Virus record (IMG/VR): IMGVR_UViG_3300043431_000032
Location: 1 to 26,150 of that record
Reading direction: 5' to 3' (one strand)
Length of the DNA: 26,150 nt
Source of the DNA: a virus
Shown here: positions 4,809-11,866 of the stretch, one piece after another
How positions within the stretch are numbered: the first letter of the stretch is position 1
Layout of the letters: each line of letters starts with the position of its first letter
The notes under the pieces: generated by a model
What the model was told of the DNA's origin: nothing
What the model saw: the letters and a program-made list of their open reading frames with translations, nothing else
Database searches by the model: none
Program-made: the position numbers and the translations under genes

Positions 4809-5074
4809 GCCATAGCGACGGAGGTAAAGGTTCAGGAAGGCGTAAGGAAGACGCAAGTAAGGTTCGAGATAATTGGGATCTAATCTTTGGTAAAGGAAAG
4901 ACTATGATTGATGATGAAAACAACATTGAAGACTTTGACGAGGACGATGAGGAACAAGTTTGCTCATGGTGTGGTGGATGTGGCGAAGGTATGTATGACG
5001 GTGCAGCTTGCCGAAAGTGTCACGGAACAGGCGTAGAACCTAGTGAAAGGGACTGTGATGACTCAGACTATTAA
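4805..5074 (+). CDS. Two-module small protein with DnaJ-like zinc motif, 89 aa
   Basis: Residues 1-33 (SHSDGGKGSGRRKED, then NWDLIFGKG) match a short phage protein type that usually stands alone and ends just after FGK. Residues 34-53 are an acidic linker (EDFDEDDEEQ). Residues 54-78 carry CSWCGGCGEG and CRKCHGTG, repeats of the CxxCxGxG type seen in DnaJ zinc fingers, here one pair only. An internal ATG at 4903 with AAAGGA upstream could make the zinc part separately. It starts in an ATGA overlap with the 9-codon ORF. It appears to be a fusion of two small genes; role unknown. Confidence 0.75.
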   Translation: MSHSDGGKGSGRRKEDASKVRDNWDLIFGKGKTMIDDENNIEDFDEDDEEQVCSWCGGCGEGMYDGAACRKCHGTGVEPSERDCDDSDY

Positions 5075-5297
5075 GAGCGTAAAGGACGTGAAGTCCGTAC
5101 ACATCAAAGAGTTCTGGCCTTACCAGTACGTCAAGCCTGATCGTAGAGTCTTTAAACGTGAGACTATGGACAGAGCTAATGCTCGTAAGCGTGAGATATA
5201 CCATCAAAAAAAGAAGCTCATTGGCTTGCAAGTCTTTGAGATGGACATTGATATTTGTCATAGGCTGAACAATGCAACCACTAAAAATAGCAAGTAA
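5058..5297 (+). CDS. 79-aa basic hypothetical protein
   Basis: Basic protein (VKSVHIKEFWPYQYVKPDRR, then a helical run of Arg/Lys, ARKREIYHQKKKL at about 53-65) without recognised domain; nucleic-acid contact is plausible from charge. The frame is open to a GTG at 5043, but the ATG at 5058 has AAAGGGA about seven bases upstream, so I use it. The start lies within the last codons of the 4805 gene, and the end overlaps the primase-helicase by 26 bases. Confidence 0.7.
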   Translation: MTQTIKSVKDVKSVHIKEFWPYQYVKPDRRVFKRETMDRANARKREIYHQKKKLIGLQVFEMDIDICHRLNNATTKNSK

Positions 5298-6891
5298 GTT
5301 TATCAAGCACGTAGCCTGTGAGCACTGCGGTAGCTCAGATGGTTCATCTCTGTATGACGATGGGCATCAATATTGCCACGTATGTCACGCTTACACGGCC
5401 TCAGAAGGAACTGAGTTTCGTGCTCAACAAGACGTACAACGTCAGTCAACAACTAAGGTATTTCAGATGAAACAGACAGGGGAAGTTAAGGCTATCGTAG
5501 ATCGAGGTATCTCACGTGATACATGTGAATACTTTGGTGTTACTCAAGATGTAGGTAGGCACTACTACCCTTATTTCGACGAAACAGGGACTAAGGTGGC
5601 TGAAAAGATCCGATCTGTAGAGAATAAGACGTTCTCCATTGAAGGTAATTTCAATAAAGCTACGCTCTTTGGGCAGAATCTGTTCCAGAAACAAGGTAAG
5701 TACATCACCATCGTTGAAGGTGAGCTAGACGCTCTGGCTAGTTATCAGATGACAGGCAGCAAATGGCCTACTGTGAGCATCCGTACTGGGGCTTCAGCGG
5801 CTGTTAAAGACTGCAAGGCTCAGTATGAGTACCTAGATAGCTTCGAGACTATCGTTATCTGTTTTGACGGTGATGAAGTTGGACAGAAGGCTGCTAAGGA
5901 TGTGGCTGAACTGTTCGGAAACAAGGTTAAGATTGTTAAACATTTAAAGGAGTGCAAAGATGCCTGTGATTACCTCATTAACGGACGAGGAGCTGAATAC
6001 GTTAACCAGTGGTGGAGAGCTGAGAGTTACGTACCCGATGGGATCGTCCAAGCCTCAACACTTTGGGACAGCGTATCTGCATCTGAACCAGTCGCAGAAG
6101 CCTTCTATCCCTTCAAAGGACTTAACGAACTCCTCTACGGAATACGATCAGCTGAACTCATTACGGTCACAGCTGGATCGGGTCTCGGAAAGAGTCAATT
6201 CTTACGAGAAATCTTATATCGAATCTTGGAAACGACAGGATGGAATATTGGCGGCATGTTCCTCGAGGAAAGTGTGCGGAAGACTGCTCGGAGCATCATG
6301 TCCCTTCATGCTAACAAAAAGTTGCACTTGCCCGACACTCAAGTCACAGAACGGGAATTGAAGGAGGCATTTGATGCTACACTCGGAACTAATCGGGTCT
6401 ATCTCTTTGACCATTTTGGCTCTCTTGCCATTGATAATGTTCTCAATCGTATACGGTATATGGCACGTGCTTGTGACTGTCGCGTGGTCTTTCTTGACCA
6501 TATCAGTCTTGTTGTCTCTGGTATGGATGGGAATGATGAGCGCAAGTCTATTGACGTCTTGATGACTCGACTGCGTACACTTGTACAAGAAACAGGTATT
6601 ACACTCATTTGTGTTAGTCACTTGAAACGACCTAGCACATCTAACAAAGGACATGAAGACGGTGAATCGGTATCCTTATCTCAGTTACGTGGCTCTGGTG
6701 CTATTGCTCAGTTGTCTGACGCTGTTATCACTCTTGAACGAAACTCCATGAGCGACGATCCTGAAGTACGTCATACTACAAAGGTAGCAGTGGCTAAGAA
6801 TCGCTACAACGGACTCACAGGGCCAGCTTGCTCTTTGAAGTACGATATGGACACAGGTAGAATGATTGAAGTAACAATGGAGGAGCTATGA
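5272..6891 (+). CDS. DNA primase-helicase (T7 gp4-like), 539 aa
   Basis: Bifunctional replication enzyme that makes RNA primers and unwinds DNA ahead of the polymerase. Domains: zinc-binding C16-C19-C35-C38 for template recognition; TOPRIM primase with VEGELDALA (148-156) and CFDGDEVGQKAA (197-208), carrying acidic metal ligands; RecA-like DnaB/gp4 helicase with Walker A GSGLGKS (302-308), Walker B-type FLDHIS (407-412), the DNA-contact motif around RGSGAIAQLSD (473-483) and an Arg near 511 as candidate arginine finger. Length is close to T7 gp4 (566 aa). An internal Met66 (5467) with AAGG eight bases upstream sits where T7 starts its zinc-less short form. It overlaps both neighbours. Confidence 0.96.
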   Translation: MQPLKIASKFIKHVACEHCGSSDGSSLYDDGHQYCHVCHAYTASEGTEFRAQQDVQRQSTTKVFQMKQTGEVKAIVDRGISRDTCEYFGVTQDVGRHYYPYFDETGTKVAEKIRSVENKTFSIEGNFNKATLFGQNLFQKQGKYITIVEGELDALASYQMTGSKWPTVSIRTGASAAVKDCKAQYEYLDSFETIVICFDGDEVGQKAAKDVAELFGNKVKIVKHLKECKDACDYLINGRGAEYVNQWWRAESYVPDGIVQASTLWDSVSASEPVAEAFYPFKGLNELLYGIRSAELITVTAGSGLGKSQFLREILYRILETTGWNIGGMFLEESVRKTARSIMSLHANKKLHLPDTQVTERELKEAFDATLGTNRVYLFDHFGSLAIDNVLNRIRYMARACDCRVVFLDHISLVVSGMDGNDERKSIDVLMTRLRTLVQETGITLICVSHLKRPSTSNKGHEDGESVSLSQLRGSGAIAQLSDAVITLERNSMSDDPEVRHTTKVAVAKNRYNGLTGPACSLKYDMDTGRMIEVTMEEL

Positions 6892-7193
6892 ACACACCGC
6901 ACAAACACGCAGAGCTTATCAAGGCATGGGCCGATGACGCAGAGATTGAATGGTACGACAGTTCGCCAAGAGCGCACCGTTGGAAAGGCATGGAAGGACA
7001 CAATCCATCATGGTGTGACAGCGTAAATTTTCGGGTTAAACCAGAGCCAGTCCCTGATTTTAAAAAAAGTTATTTCGTACATGGAAATCATTTCCAAGGT
7101 TTGCACATATCAGCAAGGTTAGATGAAGCACACAATCTGACTCTTACGTTTGATGGTGAGACAGGAAAACTTAAATCAGCGGAGGTGCTATGA
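6888..7193 (+). CDS. Conserved small phage protein (HKHAELIKAWADGAEI type), 101 aa
   Basis: The opening HKHAELIKAWADDAEIEW is typical of a protein family found in many tailed phages, usually followed by a Trp-rich loop (HRWKGMEGHNPSWCD) and a strand ending in RVKPEP; all three are here (residues 5-54). The remainder (55-101) is strand-rich. Function unknown. The ATG overlaps the primase-helicase stop (ATGA), and its own stop overlaps the membrane protein at 7190 in the same way, so it is translated as part of the replication operon. Confidence 0.8.
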   Translation: MNTPHKHAELIKAWADDAEIEWYDSSPRAHRWKGMEGHNPSWCDSVNFRVKPEPVPDFKKSYFVHGNHFQGLHISARLDEAHNLTLTFDGETGKLKSAEVL

Positions 7194-7336
7194 TTGAAAT
7201 GATTATCGTGGGTACTATCGGTATCGGCTACTCCGTTGTAGGTGTGCTACAGTGGCTCAAAGGTGACATGGGTGCTGGTATCATGTGGTTAGGATACTCA
7301 TTTGCCCAGATCGGCTTATTCTTAAACTTAAAGTAA
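7190..7336 (+). CDS. 48-aa two-pass membrane protein
   Basis: The ORF MIEMIIVGTIGIGYSVVGVL... contains two hydrophobic segments, about residues 4-21 and 29-47, separated by a short charged loop (WLKGDMGAG). It has a strong GGAGG binding site (7181-7185) and an ATGA overlap with the gene before it, and ends 3 bases before the polymerase start. Location between helicase and polymerase suggests a membrane component near replication, but function is unknown. Confidence 0.7.
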   Translation: MIEMIIVGTIGIGYSVVGVLQWLKGDMGAGIMWLGYSFAQIGLFLNLK

Positions 7337-7339
7337 AAC

Positions 7340-9037
7340 ATGAAACGCATTGCTATTGACATCGAGACAAACATGGCACATGACGTCATCCATCTCGCTG
7401 TTACGCAGGACATTGACACAGGGGAAGTAAAGACATGGAAAGCTCCAACAGGACTTTGGGACTACTTAAAGGACGCTACGTTGATCGCAGCTCACAACGG
7501 AATATCCTTCGACTTTCCGATCTTAAACAAGCTCTGGAAGACCAAGATTGGATTGAAGCAAGCATACGACACACTCGTAGTATCAAGGCTTCTAGAGCCA
7601 ACGAGGGAGAACGGACACTCTCTGGACGCATGGGGAAAAGAGCTAGGAGTTCAGAAGCTGGACTACAAAGCAACTTGGCAGTGGATGATGAACAGAAGGG
7701 AAGAATATGATGGAGAATCCTTTGATAACCCTATTGATGTACTGCTTGATTTTTATTGTCGGCGTGACGTTAGTGTTCTCTGCGGTTTATTTTGTCATCT
7801 CGATGCTTTGGTTGACGCTCAGTCTTTTGGGCAAGACTCACTTGTTCTTGAGCACAATGTAGCAGCTATCATCAAGAAGCAAGAAACCAATGGATTCAAG
7901 CTCGATGTAGTTCACGCTACTTGTCTCTTGTCAGATTTGAAACTCAAGATGGGTGTCATCTACGACAAGATGCAGGAGCTGTATCCACCTTACGAGGTTG
8001 AACGTATCTCAGAGAAGACAGGGAAGACTTTGAAGCCTGAACTGATTGCCTTCAATCCAGCATCTCGACAACAGATAGCTGAGAAGTTAATCGGCTTAGG
8101 TTGGAAGCCTACTAAGAAGACTGAGAAAGGTCAAGTCATCGTAGATGAAGGTACTCTCATGGGTTTGAAGTATCCTATCGCTCAGTTGATTGCTGAGTAC
8201 ATGATGCTTCAAAAGCGCATAGGACAGATTGAGTCATGGTTAGAGGTCATAGGTAACGATGGTAGGGTACACGGTAGAGTCATCACCAATGGGGCTGTAA
8301 CAGGCCGTTGTACGCACTCTAAGCCGAATATGGCTCAAATACCTAACACCTCTAGTCCTTACGGAAAAGAGTGTCGTCAGTGTTGGACAGTGGAAGAAGG
8401 AAACGTACTTGTAGGTGTTGATCTATCGGGTATTGAACTCCGCTGCTTTGCTCACTACCTAAACGATGAAGAATACATTAAGGAAGTTGTATATGGTGAT
8501 GTCCATACAAGGAACCAAAAAGCTTTTGGTGTTGATTCACGAAACGATGCAAAGACAGTACTATACGCCACATTGTATGGGGCTTCGTCTTCCAAGATCG
8601 GGACAATTATTGGTGCTAATGCCAAAAGAGGGCAAACCATTATTGATAATTTTGAGCGAAGCGTTCCTGCGTATGCCAAACTCAAAAGAAAGGTTGCTAC
8701 GTATGCTACAAAAGGATGGATATGGGGTCTTGATGGAAGAAAGTTATGGATTAGGTCAGAGCATAGCGCCCTCAACACTCTTCTCCAATCGGCTGGTGCC
8801 ATTATTGCTAAACAATGGGTTGTATGTTTTGATAAGAAACTCTCTAAGTCAAAGATTCCATACAAGCTCGTTGCTTTCGTCCACGATGAAGTGTGTATTG
8901 AAACCGCCCCTCAGTATGCAGAAGAAGTTAAAGAACTTGTGATAGAATCTGCTAAAGAAGCAGGAGAGATTCTAAAGTTTCGCTGCCCTGTAGGAGCTGA
9001 GGGACATGTTGGAAGGACTTGGGAAGATGTGCATTAA
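7340..9037 (+). CDS. Family A DNA polymerase with 3'-5' exonuclease, 565 aa
   Basis: Replicative polymerase. Exonuclease: DIET (D7, E9), HNGISFDF (52-59, with D58) and YCRRDV (139-144, D143). Polymerase: motif A DLSGIELR (361-368), motif B RNDAKTVLYATLYG (401-414; K405, Y409, Y413) and motif C VHDEV (514-518, D516). All metal ligands are present. Tyr409 aligns with T7 Y526, the O-helix residue that lets T7 polymerase accept dideoxynucleotides. At 565 aa it is shorter than T7 gp5 (704), probably lacking or shortening the thumb insertions, including the thioredoxin-binding loop. The start at 7340 follows the membrane protein directly. Confidence 0.96.
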   Translation: MKRIAIDIETNMAHDVIHLAVTQDIDTGEVKTWKAPTGLWDYLKDATLIAAHNGISFDFPILNKLWKTKIGLKQAYDTLVVSRLLEPTRENGHSLDAWGKELGVQKLDYKATWQWMMNRREEYDGESFDNPIDVLLDFYCRRDVSVLCGLFCHLDALVDAQSFGQDSLVLEHNVAAIIKKQETNGFKLDVVHATCLLSDLKLKMGVIYDKMQELYPPYEVERISEKTGKTLKPELIAFNPASRQQIAEKLIGLGWKPTKKTEKGQVIVDEGTLMGLKYPIAQLIAEYMMLQKRIGQIESWLEVIGNDGRVHGRVITNGAVTGRCTHSKPNMAQIPNTSSPYGKECRQCWTVEEGNVLVGVDLSGIELRCFAHYLNDEEYIKEVVYGDVHTRNQKAFGVDSRNDAKTVLYATLYGASSSKIGTIIGANAKRGQTIIDNFERSVPAYAKLKRKVATYATKGWIWGLDGRKLWIRSEHSALNTLLQSAGAIIAKQWVVCFDKKLSKSKIPYKLVAFVHDEVCIETAPQYAEEVKELVIESAKEAGEILKFRCPVGAEGHVGRTWEDVH

Positions 9038-9434
9038 AGTTTGTAAGCAATGCGGCTGGAAAGCTTCTTTGGACTTCTTTCAAAAAGACGTTTCAAAGAA
9101 AGATGGAGTACGTCCTGAATGTAAAAAATGTACAGCAGATAATCGGAAGAAACGTTATAGTGCTGAGACAAACAGGAAAAACAACATGGAGAAGAATTTT
9201 GGTAAAGGTGTTTTGGACACCTATCAAAGACTTTTCGATGAGCAAAAAGGCGTGTGTGCTATTTGTAAGTCCCCTGAGAACGGGCGGTACAAACACCTAA
9301 GTGTAGATCATTGTCACGATACAGGAAAGATTCGAGGTCTTCTGTGTAATAATTGCAACAGAGGTATTGGTCTTTTAAAAGATAGTCCTGAACTGTTAAA
9401 GAATGCGGTAGGATACCTTGAGGAAAACGAATGA
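9027..9434 (+). CDS. Endonuclease VII-like HNH nuclease, 135 aa
   Basis: Residues 65-132 match the recombination endonuclease VII family (T4 gp49): LFDEQKGVCAIC, then LSVDHCHDTGKIRGLLCNNC, NRGIGLLKDSPELLKNAVGYL. Zinc ligands C77/C80/C107/C110 and catalytic D94, H95, H97, N111 are all present. An N-terminal CKQC (6-9) with CKKC (32-35) is an extra zinc knuckle, as often seen in free-standing mobile forms. An ATG at 9006 would add 7 residues; GGAAGGA at 9011-9017 favours 9027. It may resolve DNA branches or act as a homing nuclease. It overlaps the polymerase by 11 bases. Confidence 0.9.
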   Translation: MCIKVCKQCGWKASLDFFQKDVSKKDGVRPECKKCTADNRKKRYSAETNRKNNMEKNFGKGVLDTYQRLFDEQKGVCAICKSPENGRYKHLSVDHCHDTGKIRGLLCNNCNRGIGLLKDSPELLKNAVGYLEENE

Positions 9435-9616
9435 TTGATAAAACAGATAAATTGAAATCTCAGATTATGGTGAACATAAGTGATGAGTCATTTATGATCC
9501 TACACTCTGATGACATGGATATTCTCGATGTATACTTGGTGCTCTCAGCAGCCCTTGATTACATTGAAGGTGAAGCGGAAGCTGTCTCTCGTAAAGAAGG
9601 CAGTTACTTGCAGTGA
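9431..9616 (+). CDS. 61-aa acidic hypothetical protein
   Basis: Acidic, probably helical product (SDESFMILHSDDMDILDVY, then a helix YIEGEAEAVSRKEG). It overlaps the endonuclease VII-like gene by ATGA. Nothing in the sequence identifies a family. It is the last gene before the 200-base structured interval. Confidence 0.65.
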   Translation: MIDKTDKLKSQIMVNISDESFMILHSDDMDILDVYLVLSAALDYIEGEAEAVSRKEGSYLQ

Positions 9617-9624
9617 TAGAATAC

Positions 9625-9680
9625 GGATAAGTGCTGGTCGCAGAGAGGACGCTCTGTTGGTTCGATTCCAACCTTATCCA
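9625..9680 (+). ncRNA. tRNA-like element, 56 bases, degenerate or minimal
   Basis: GGATAAG (9625-9631) pairs with CTTATCC (9673-9679) as a perfect 7-bp acceptor stem; TG follows at the usual position 8-9; GTTGG-TTCGATT-CCAAC (9656-9672) is a canonical 5-bp T arm with TTCGATT loop; A9680 is the discriminator. Between them only 22 bases remain: either a 3-bp D-like stem CTG-GTCG-CAG plus AGAG-GACG-CTCT, or one stem CAGAG-AGGACG-CTCTG. Neither gives a normal 7-base anticodon loop. It is therefore a tRNA remnant, a minimal armless tRNA or a tRNA mimic. No CCA is encoded. Confidence 0.55.
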
Positions 9681-9696
9681 TCAATCAGCTTGATCC

Positions 9697-9749
9697 GACA
9701 CCTCCTCGTCGTTTTCGTGGAGAAGGCCCTCGCAATGGGCGGCAGTGTC
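9697..9749 (+). ncRNA. Putative multi-branched structured RNA
   Basis: GACAC (9697-9701) pairs with GTGTC (9745-9749), enclosing two hairpins: CTCC-T-CG (9702-9708) with CG-T-GGAG (9716-9722), a helix with one T-T mismatch, and GCCC (9726-9729) with GGGC (9737-9740) around a 7-base loop TCGCAAT. It lies directly after the tRNA-like element in a non-coding gap and before a terminator-like hairpin. Hand folding only; no known family recognised. Confidence 0.4.
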
Positions 9750-9776
9750 CCTGTAGTATGGTAAGCAGGGTTTTAT
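9749..9776 (+). terminator. Terminator- or attenuator-like hairpin before the SSB gene
   Basis: CCCTG (9749-9753) pairs with CAGGG (9766-9770) around a 12-base loop, followed directly by TTTTATT. The stem is short for a terminator, so an attenuator or partial stop is as likely. C9749 is also the last base of the GTGTC strand of the branched RNA, so the two folds could compete. A second small hairpin GAGC-TACG-GCTC lies at 9782-9793. Confidence 0.35.
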
Positions 9777-9816
9777 TAACGGAGCTACGGCTCAATCCTT
9801 AAAAGGAAAAGAAAGT

Positions 9817-10233
9817 ATGTCAGATCTTAAACCAGTTAAAATCCAAGGTGAACTCTTCTGGAGCAAATGGATGGCTGAATTCAACAAAGCATTCAACACG
9901 GACAATGACCGTTACGAATGTACCATCGGTAACATCTCCGATGACGATGCAGCTAAGCTCACAGGCTTGGGTATCAAAGTGAAGCACAAGGATTCAATGG
10001 GTAACTTCATTGTCGCTAAGAGCAAATACTTGTTCAAGCCTACTGATGACAACCTCAAGGAAGTCAACATCGCTGACTTGGGTAACGGCTCTAAGTGTGT
10101 TGCTATCGTTGGCTCATACACTCATCGTATGTCCTCTAAGCATGGCAATGCACCATCTCTGAAGACAATCATGGTGACTGAAGTTAAGACTTACGTCCCT
10201 GAGCCAGCTACTGCGGATGACGAGGCTCTGTAA
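9817..10233 (+). CDS. Probable ssDNA-binding protein (T7 gp2.5-like role), 138 aa
   Basis: Pattern of a phage single-strand binding protein: a beta-rich body starting KPVKIQGELFWSKWM, with a K/H-rich segment (GIKVKHKDSMGNFIVAKSKY, about 52-71) for DNA contact, and a short acidic C-terminal tail ending ATADDEAL. Acidic tails of this type recruit polymerase and helicase in T7. No OB-fold motif is decisive, so the call rests on the overall pattern and the position between polymerase and exonuclease genes. The binding site is AAAAGGAAAAG. It joins the next gene by TAATG overlap. Confidence 0.65.
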   Translation: MSDLKPVKIQGELFWSKWMAEFNKAFNTDNDRYECTIGNISDDDAAKLTGLGIKVKHKDSMGNFIVAKSKYLFKPTDDNLKEVNIADLGNGSKCVAIVGSYTHRMSSKHGNAPSLKTIMVTEVKTYVPEPATADDEAL

Positions 10234-10430
10234 TGTTTAACAAACTTGCTTACTTTAAGTGCGTGTCGCTTATCATGCTTGCAGGTAAAGTCTTTGTTGA
10301 CGATACTATGTTTTCATGGTTTGACATCTTTGGTATGGTCCTGATCCCTGCTGTGTTTTCAATGTTGCTTTCTGAGTTGGACAAAAAGCTCGACTCATGG
10401 ACAACTAAAGTAGATGGAAAAGACCTCTAA
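10233..10430 (+). CDS. 65-aa small membrane protein
   Basis: Two hydrophobic segments (CVSLIMLAGKVFV, residues 10-22, and FDIFGMVLIPAVFSMLL, about 30-46), then a charged tail (ELDKKLDSWTTKVDGKDL). Start and preceding stop share one base (TAATG), which implies coupled translation with the SSB-like gene. No family recognised. Confidence 0.7.
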   Translation: MFNKLAYFKCVSLIMLAGKVFVDDTMFSWFDIFGMVLIPAVFSMLLSELDKKLDSWTTKVDGKDL

Positions 10431-10462
10431 GCCTAAGCTAGCTATCATCCAAAGGAAACAAA

Positions 10463-10645
10463 ATGTTTAATATTTTAAACTCTGTGGTAAAAGCCGCCGT
10501 GTCTGTAGTAGAGATCCCCGTTGCTGTTGTTGCTGATGTTGTTACATTAGGCGGCGCAGTAAACGATAAGGATCAACCTTACACAGCTACTGCTGTTGAG
10601 CATCTTGTGCAGAACGTACAAGACGCTGCAAATCCTCGTAAATAA
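10463..10645 (+). CDS. 60-aa hydrophobic-start phage protein
   Basis: Begins MFNILNSVVKAAVSVVEIPVAVVADVVTLG, an amphipathic/hydrophobic N-terminal half (1-32) with repeated Val/Ala, then a polar tail (NDKDQPYTATAVEHLVQNVQDAANPRK). The same general layout, a Val/Ala-rich helix with a polar end, occurs in small phage proteins of unknown role. The binding site is AAAGGAAAC, nine bases before the ATG. It is the last gene before the candidate promoter at 10649. Confidence 0.7.
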   Translation: MFNILNSVVKAAVSVVEIPVAVVADVVTLGGAVNDKDQPYTATAVEHLVQNVQDAANPRK

Positions 10646-10648
10646 GTA

Positions 10649-10677
10649 TTGACTTTTCCTACTCTATATGCTACAGT
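10649..10677 (+). promoter_or_regulatory. Candidate sigma70 promoter with extended -10
   Basis: TTGACT (10649-10654; 5 of 6 to the -35 consensus), a 17-base spacer and TACAGT (10672-10677; 4 of 6 to the -10 consensus), with TG one base before the -10 (extended -10). It lies in the 59-base gap before the HNH endonuclease at 10705 and would also feed the exonuclease, ThyX and RNR genes downstream. Confidence 0.55.
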
Positions 10678-10704
10678 GTAGGTATTATAGTTTAGGAGAA
10701 GTTA

Positions 10705-11184
10705 ATGTTTACACGGTTGATTAAAGAGCGAGATGAGCAAGGGAAGATAAAAAGCTATGAGTTGTTGTTTGACGGGAAGCCTATATCAGACGGTAAAAAG
10801 TATTGCCCTTCGTGCACACAGCTTTTAGATAAATCTTCTTTTTCAGCTAAGGGTAACGCTTGTAAGACCTGCGCTACGCAAAGAGCTAAGAACTGGAGAG
10901 TTGTTAAAGAAAACAATCCAGATTGGCGAAAACAGCGTAACGCACAGATTGCAGAGAATAGCCGAAAGTTGAAACGTAAGATGGTTGAGTTGAAGGGAGA
11001 CTGTTGCAGCAAGTGTGGTAATAAATACCCAGATGTTGTATACGATTTTCATCATCTTGACCCATCTCAGAAAGACTTTAACATTGGTAGTTCTAGGAAC
11101 TGGCCTAAGATTGAAAAGGAGTTAGCAAAATGTGTAATGTTATGTGCAAACTGTCACCGTATCGAGCACTTCCATAATGACTGA
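10705..11184 (+). CDS. Free-standing HNH endonuclease, 159 aa
   Basis: Zinc knuckle CPSC (34-37) with CKTC (53-56), then a basic linker (KNWRVV ... WRKQRN) and an HNH domain: CSKC (101-104), YDFHHLDPSQKDFNI (113-127; H116, H117), and CANCHRIEH (147-155). This is a typical mobile HNH endonuclease that cuts intron- or gene-less alleles in co-infecting phages. A promoter candidate precedes it (10649-10677) and the binding site TTTAGGAGAAG is strong, so it may be expressed independently. Its end overlaps the 5'-3' exonuclease start by 8 bases. Confidence 0.9.
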   Translation: MFTRLIKERDEQGKIKSYELLFDGKPISDGKKYCPSCTQLLDKSSFSAKGNACKTCATQRAKNWRVVKENNPDWRKQRNAQIAENSRKLKRKMVELKGDCCSKCGNKYPDVVYDFHHLDPSQKDFNIGSSRNWPKIEKELAKCVMLCANCHRIEHFHND

Positions 11185-11863
11185 CAAACCAAGACTGGCT
11201 ATAATCGACGGAGACATTTTGGTCTACCGAGTAGGTTTCGCTAGTGAAGACGTTGATGAGGCTGTTTGTTTGGCTCGTGTGACACAGTTAGTCAATGAGA
11301 TTGTGTACCAAGACTTACGTTGTGATGACTACAAAGCGTACATCACTGGTAAGGGTAACTATCGCAACGACATAGCAGTCACTGAGCCTTACAAAGGCAA
11401 CCGCAAGGACGCTAAGAGGCCAGTGCATTATCAAGCTATTCGTACCCATCTCCAGCGCCTTGGTGCAGAACTGGTAGAGGGACAGGAAGCTGACGATGCA
11501 GTGGCTATCGAGGCTACAGCTACAGGTGGATGGATTGTCTCCATTGATAAAGACCTAGATCAAGTTGCAGGTTGGCATTACAACTTCGTGAAGCATGAGG
11601 AATACTACGTTACTGAGGAGGAAGGTCTTCGTAACTTATTCACACAGGTGCTCACAGGGGATCGTACTGACAACATCATTGGCTTGAAAGGCATTGGCCC
11701 TGTAAAGGCTGCTAAGCTTCTACAGGATTGTAAAACTGAAAGGGAATACTATGACGCTTGTCTCAAAGCTTACGATGGTAATCAACTTCGTGTCGATGAA
11801 AACTTGAATCTGCTATATTTGCAACGCAAACCCAACGACAGATATAAGATTCCAAAGGAGTAA
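11177..11863 (+). CDS. 5'-3' exonuclease (T7 gp6-like / FEN family), 228 aa
   Basis: Flap/5' exonuclease that removes RNA primers and degrades host DNA into nucleotides. Motifs: DGD (11-13), YKGNRK (72-77), EADD (104-107), SIDKDLDQ (122-129) and the helix-3-turn-helix GDRTDNIIGLKGIGPVKA (161-178), covering the metal-binding carboxylates and the DNA-backbone loop. The frame is open upstream to 11144 inside the HNH gene; the ATG at 11177 gives the expected N-terminus (TDKPRLAIIDGD). Length is close to the family norm. It is placed with SSB, endonuclease I and ThyX. Confidence 0.93.
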   Translation: MTDKPRLAIIDGDILVYRVGFASEDVDEAVCLARVTQLVNEIVYQDLRCDDYKAYITGKGNYRNDIAVTEPYKGNRKDAKRPVHYQAIRTHLQRLGAELVEGQEADDAVAIEATATGGWIVSIDKDLDQVAGWHYNFVKHEEYYVTEEEGLRNLFTQVLTGDRTDNIIGLKGIGPVKAAKLLQDCKTEREYYDACLKAYDGNQLRVDENLNLLYLQRKPNDRYKIPKE

Positions 11864-11866
11864 ACA

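Noticed and set aside
6214-6654. 146-codon minus-strand ORF under the helicase domain
   Set aside because: Opposite strand of conserved helicase motifs; composition is low-quality for a protein and no start signal is present.
8455-8942. ORFs of 136 (- strand) and 158 (+ strand) codons inside the DNA polymerase
   Set aside because: Shadows of the conserved polymerase motifs A, B and C in other frames.
9021-9026. Programmed frameshift joining polymerase and endonuclease VII-like gene
   Set aside because: The two overlap by only 11 bases and the second has its own ribosome site; an ordinary coupled start explains it.
9510-9764. 84-codon ORF across the tRNA-like interval
   Set aside because: It overlaps the 9431 gene in another frame and crosses the structured RNA; its composition is implausible and no ribosome site precedes it.
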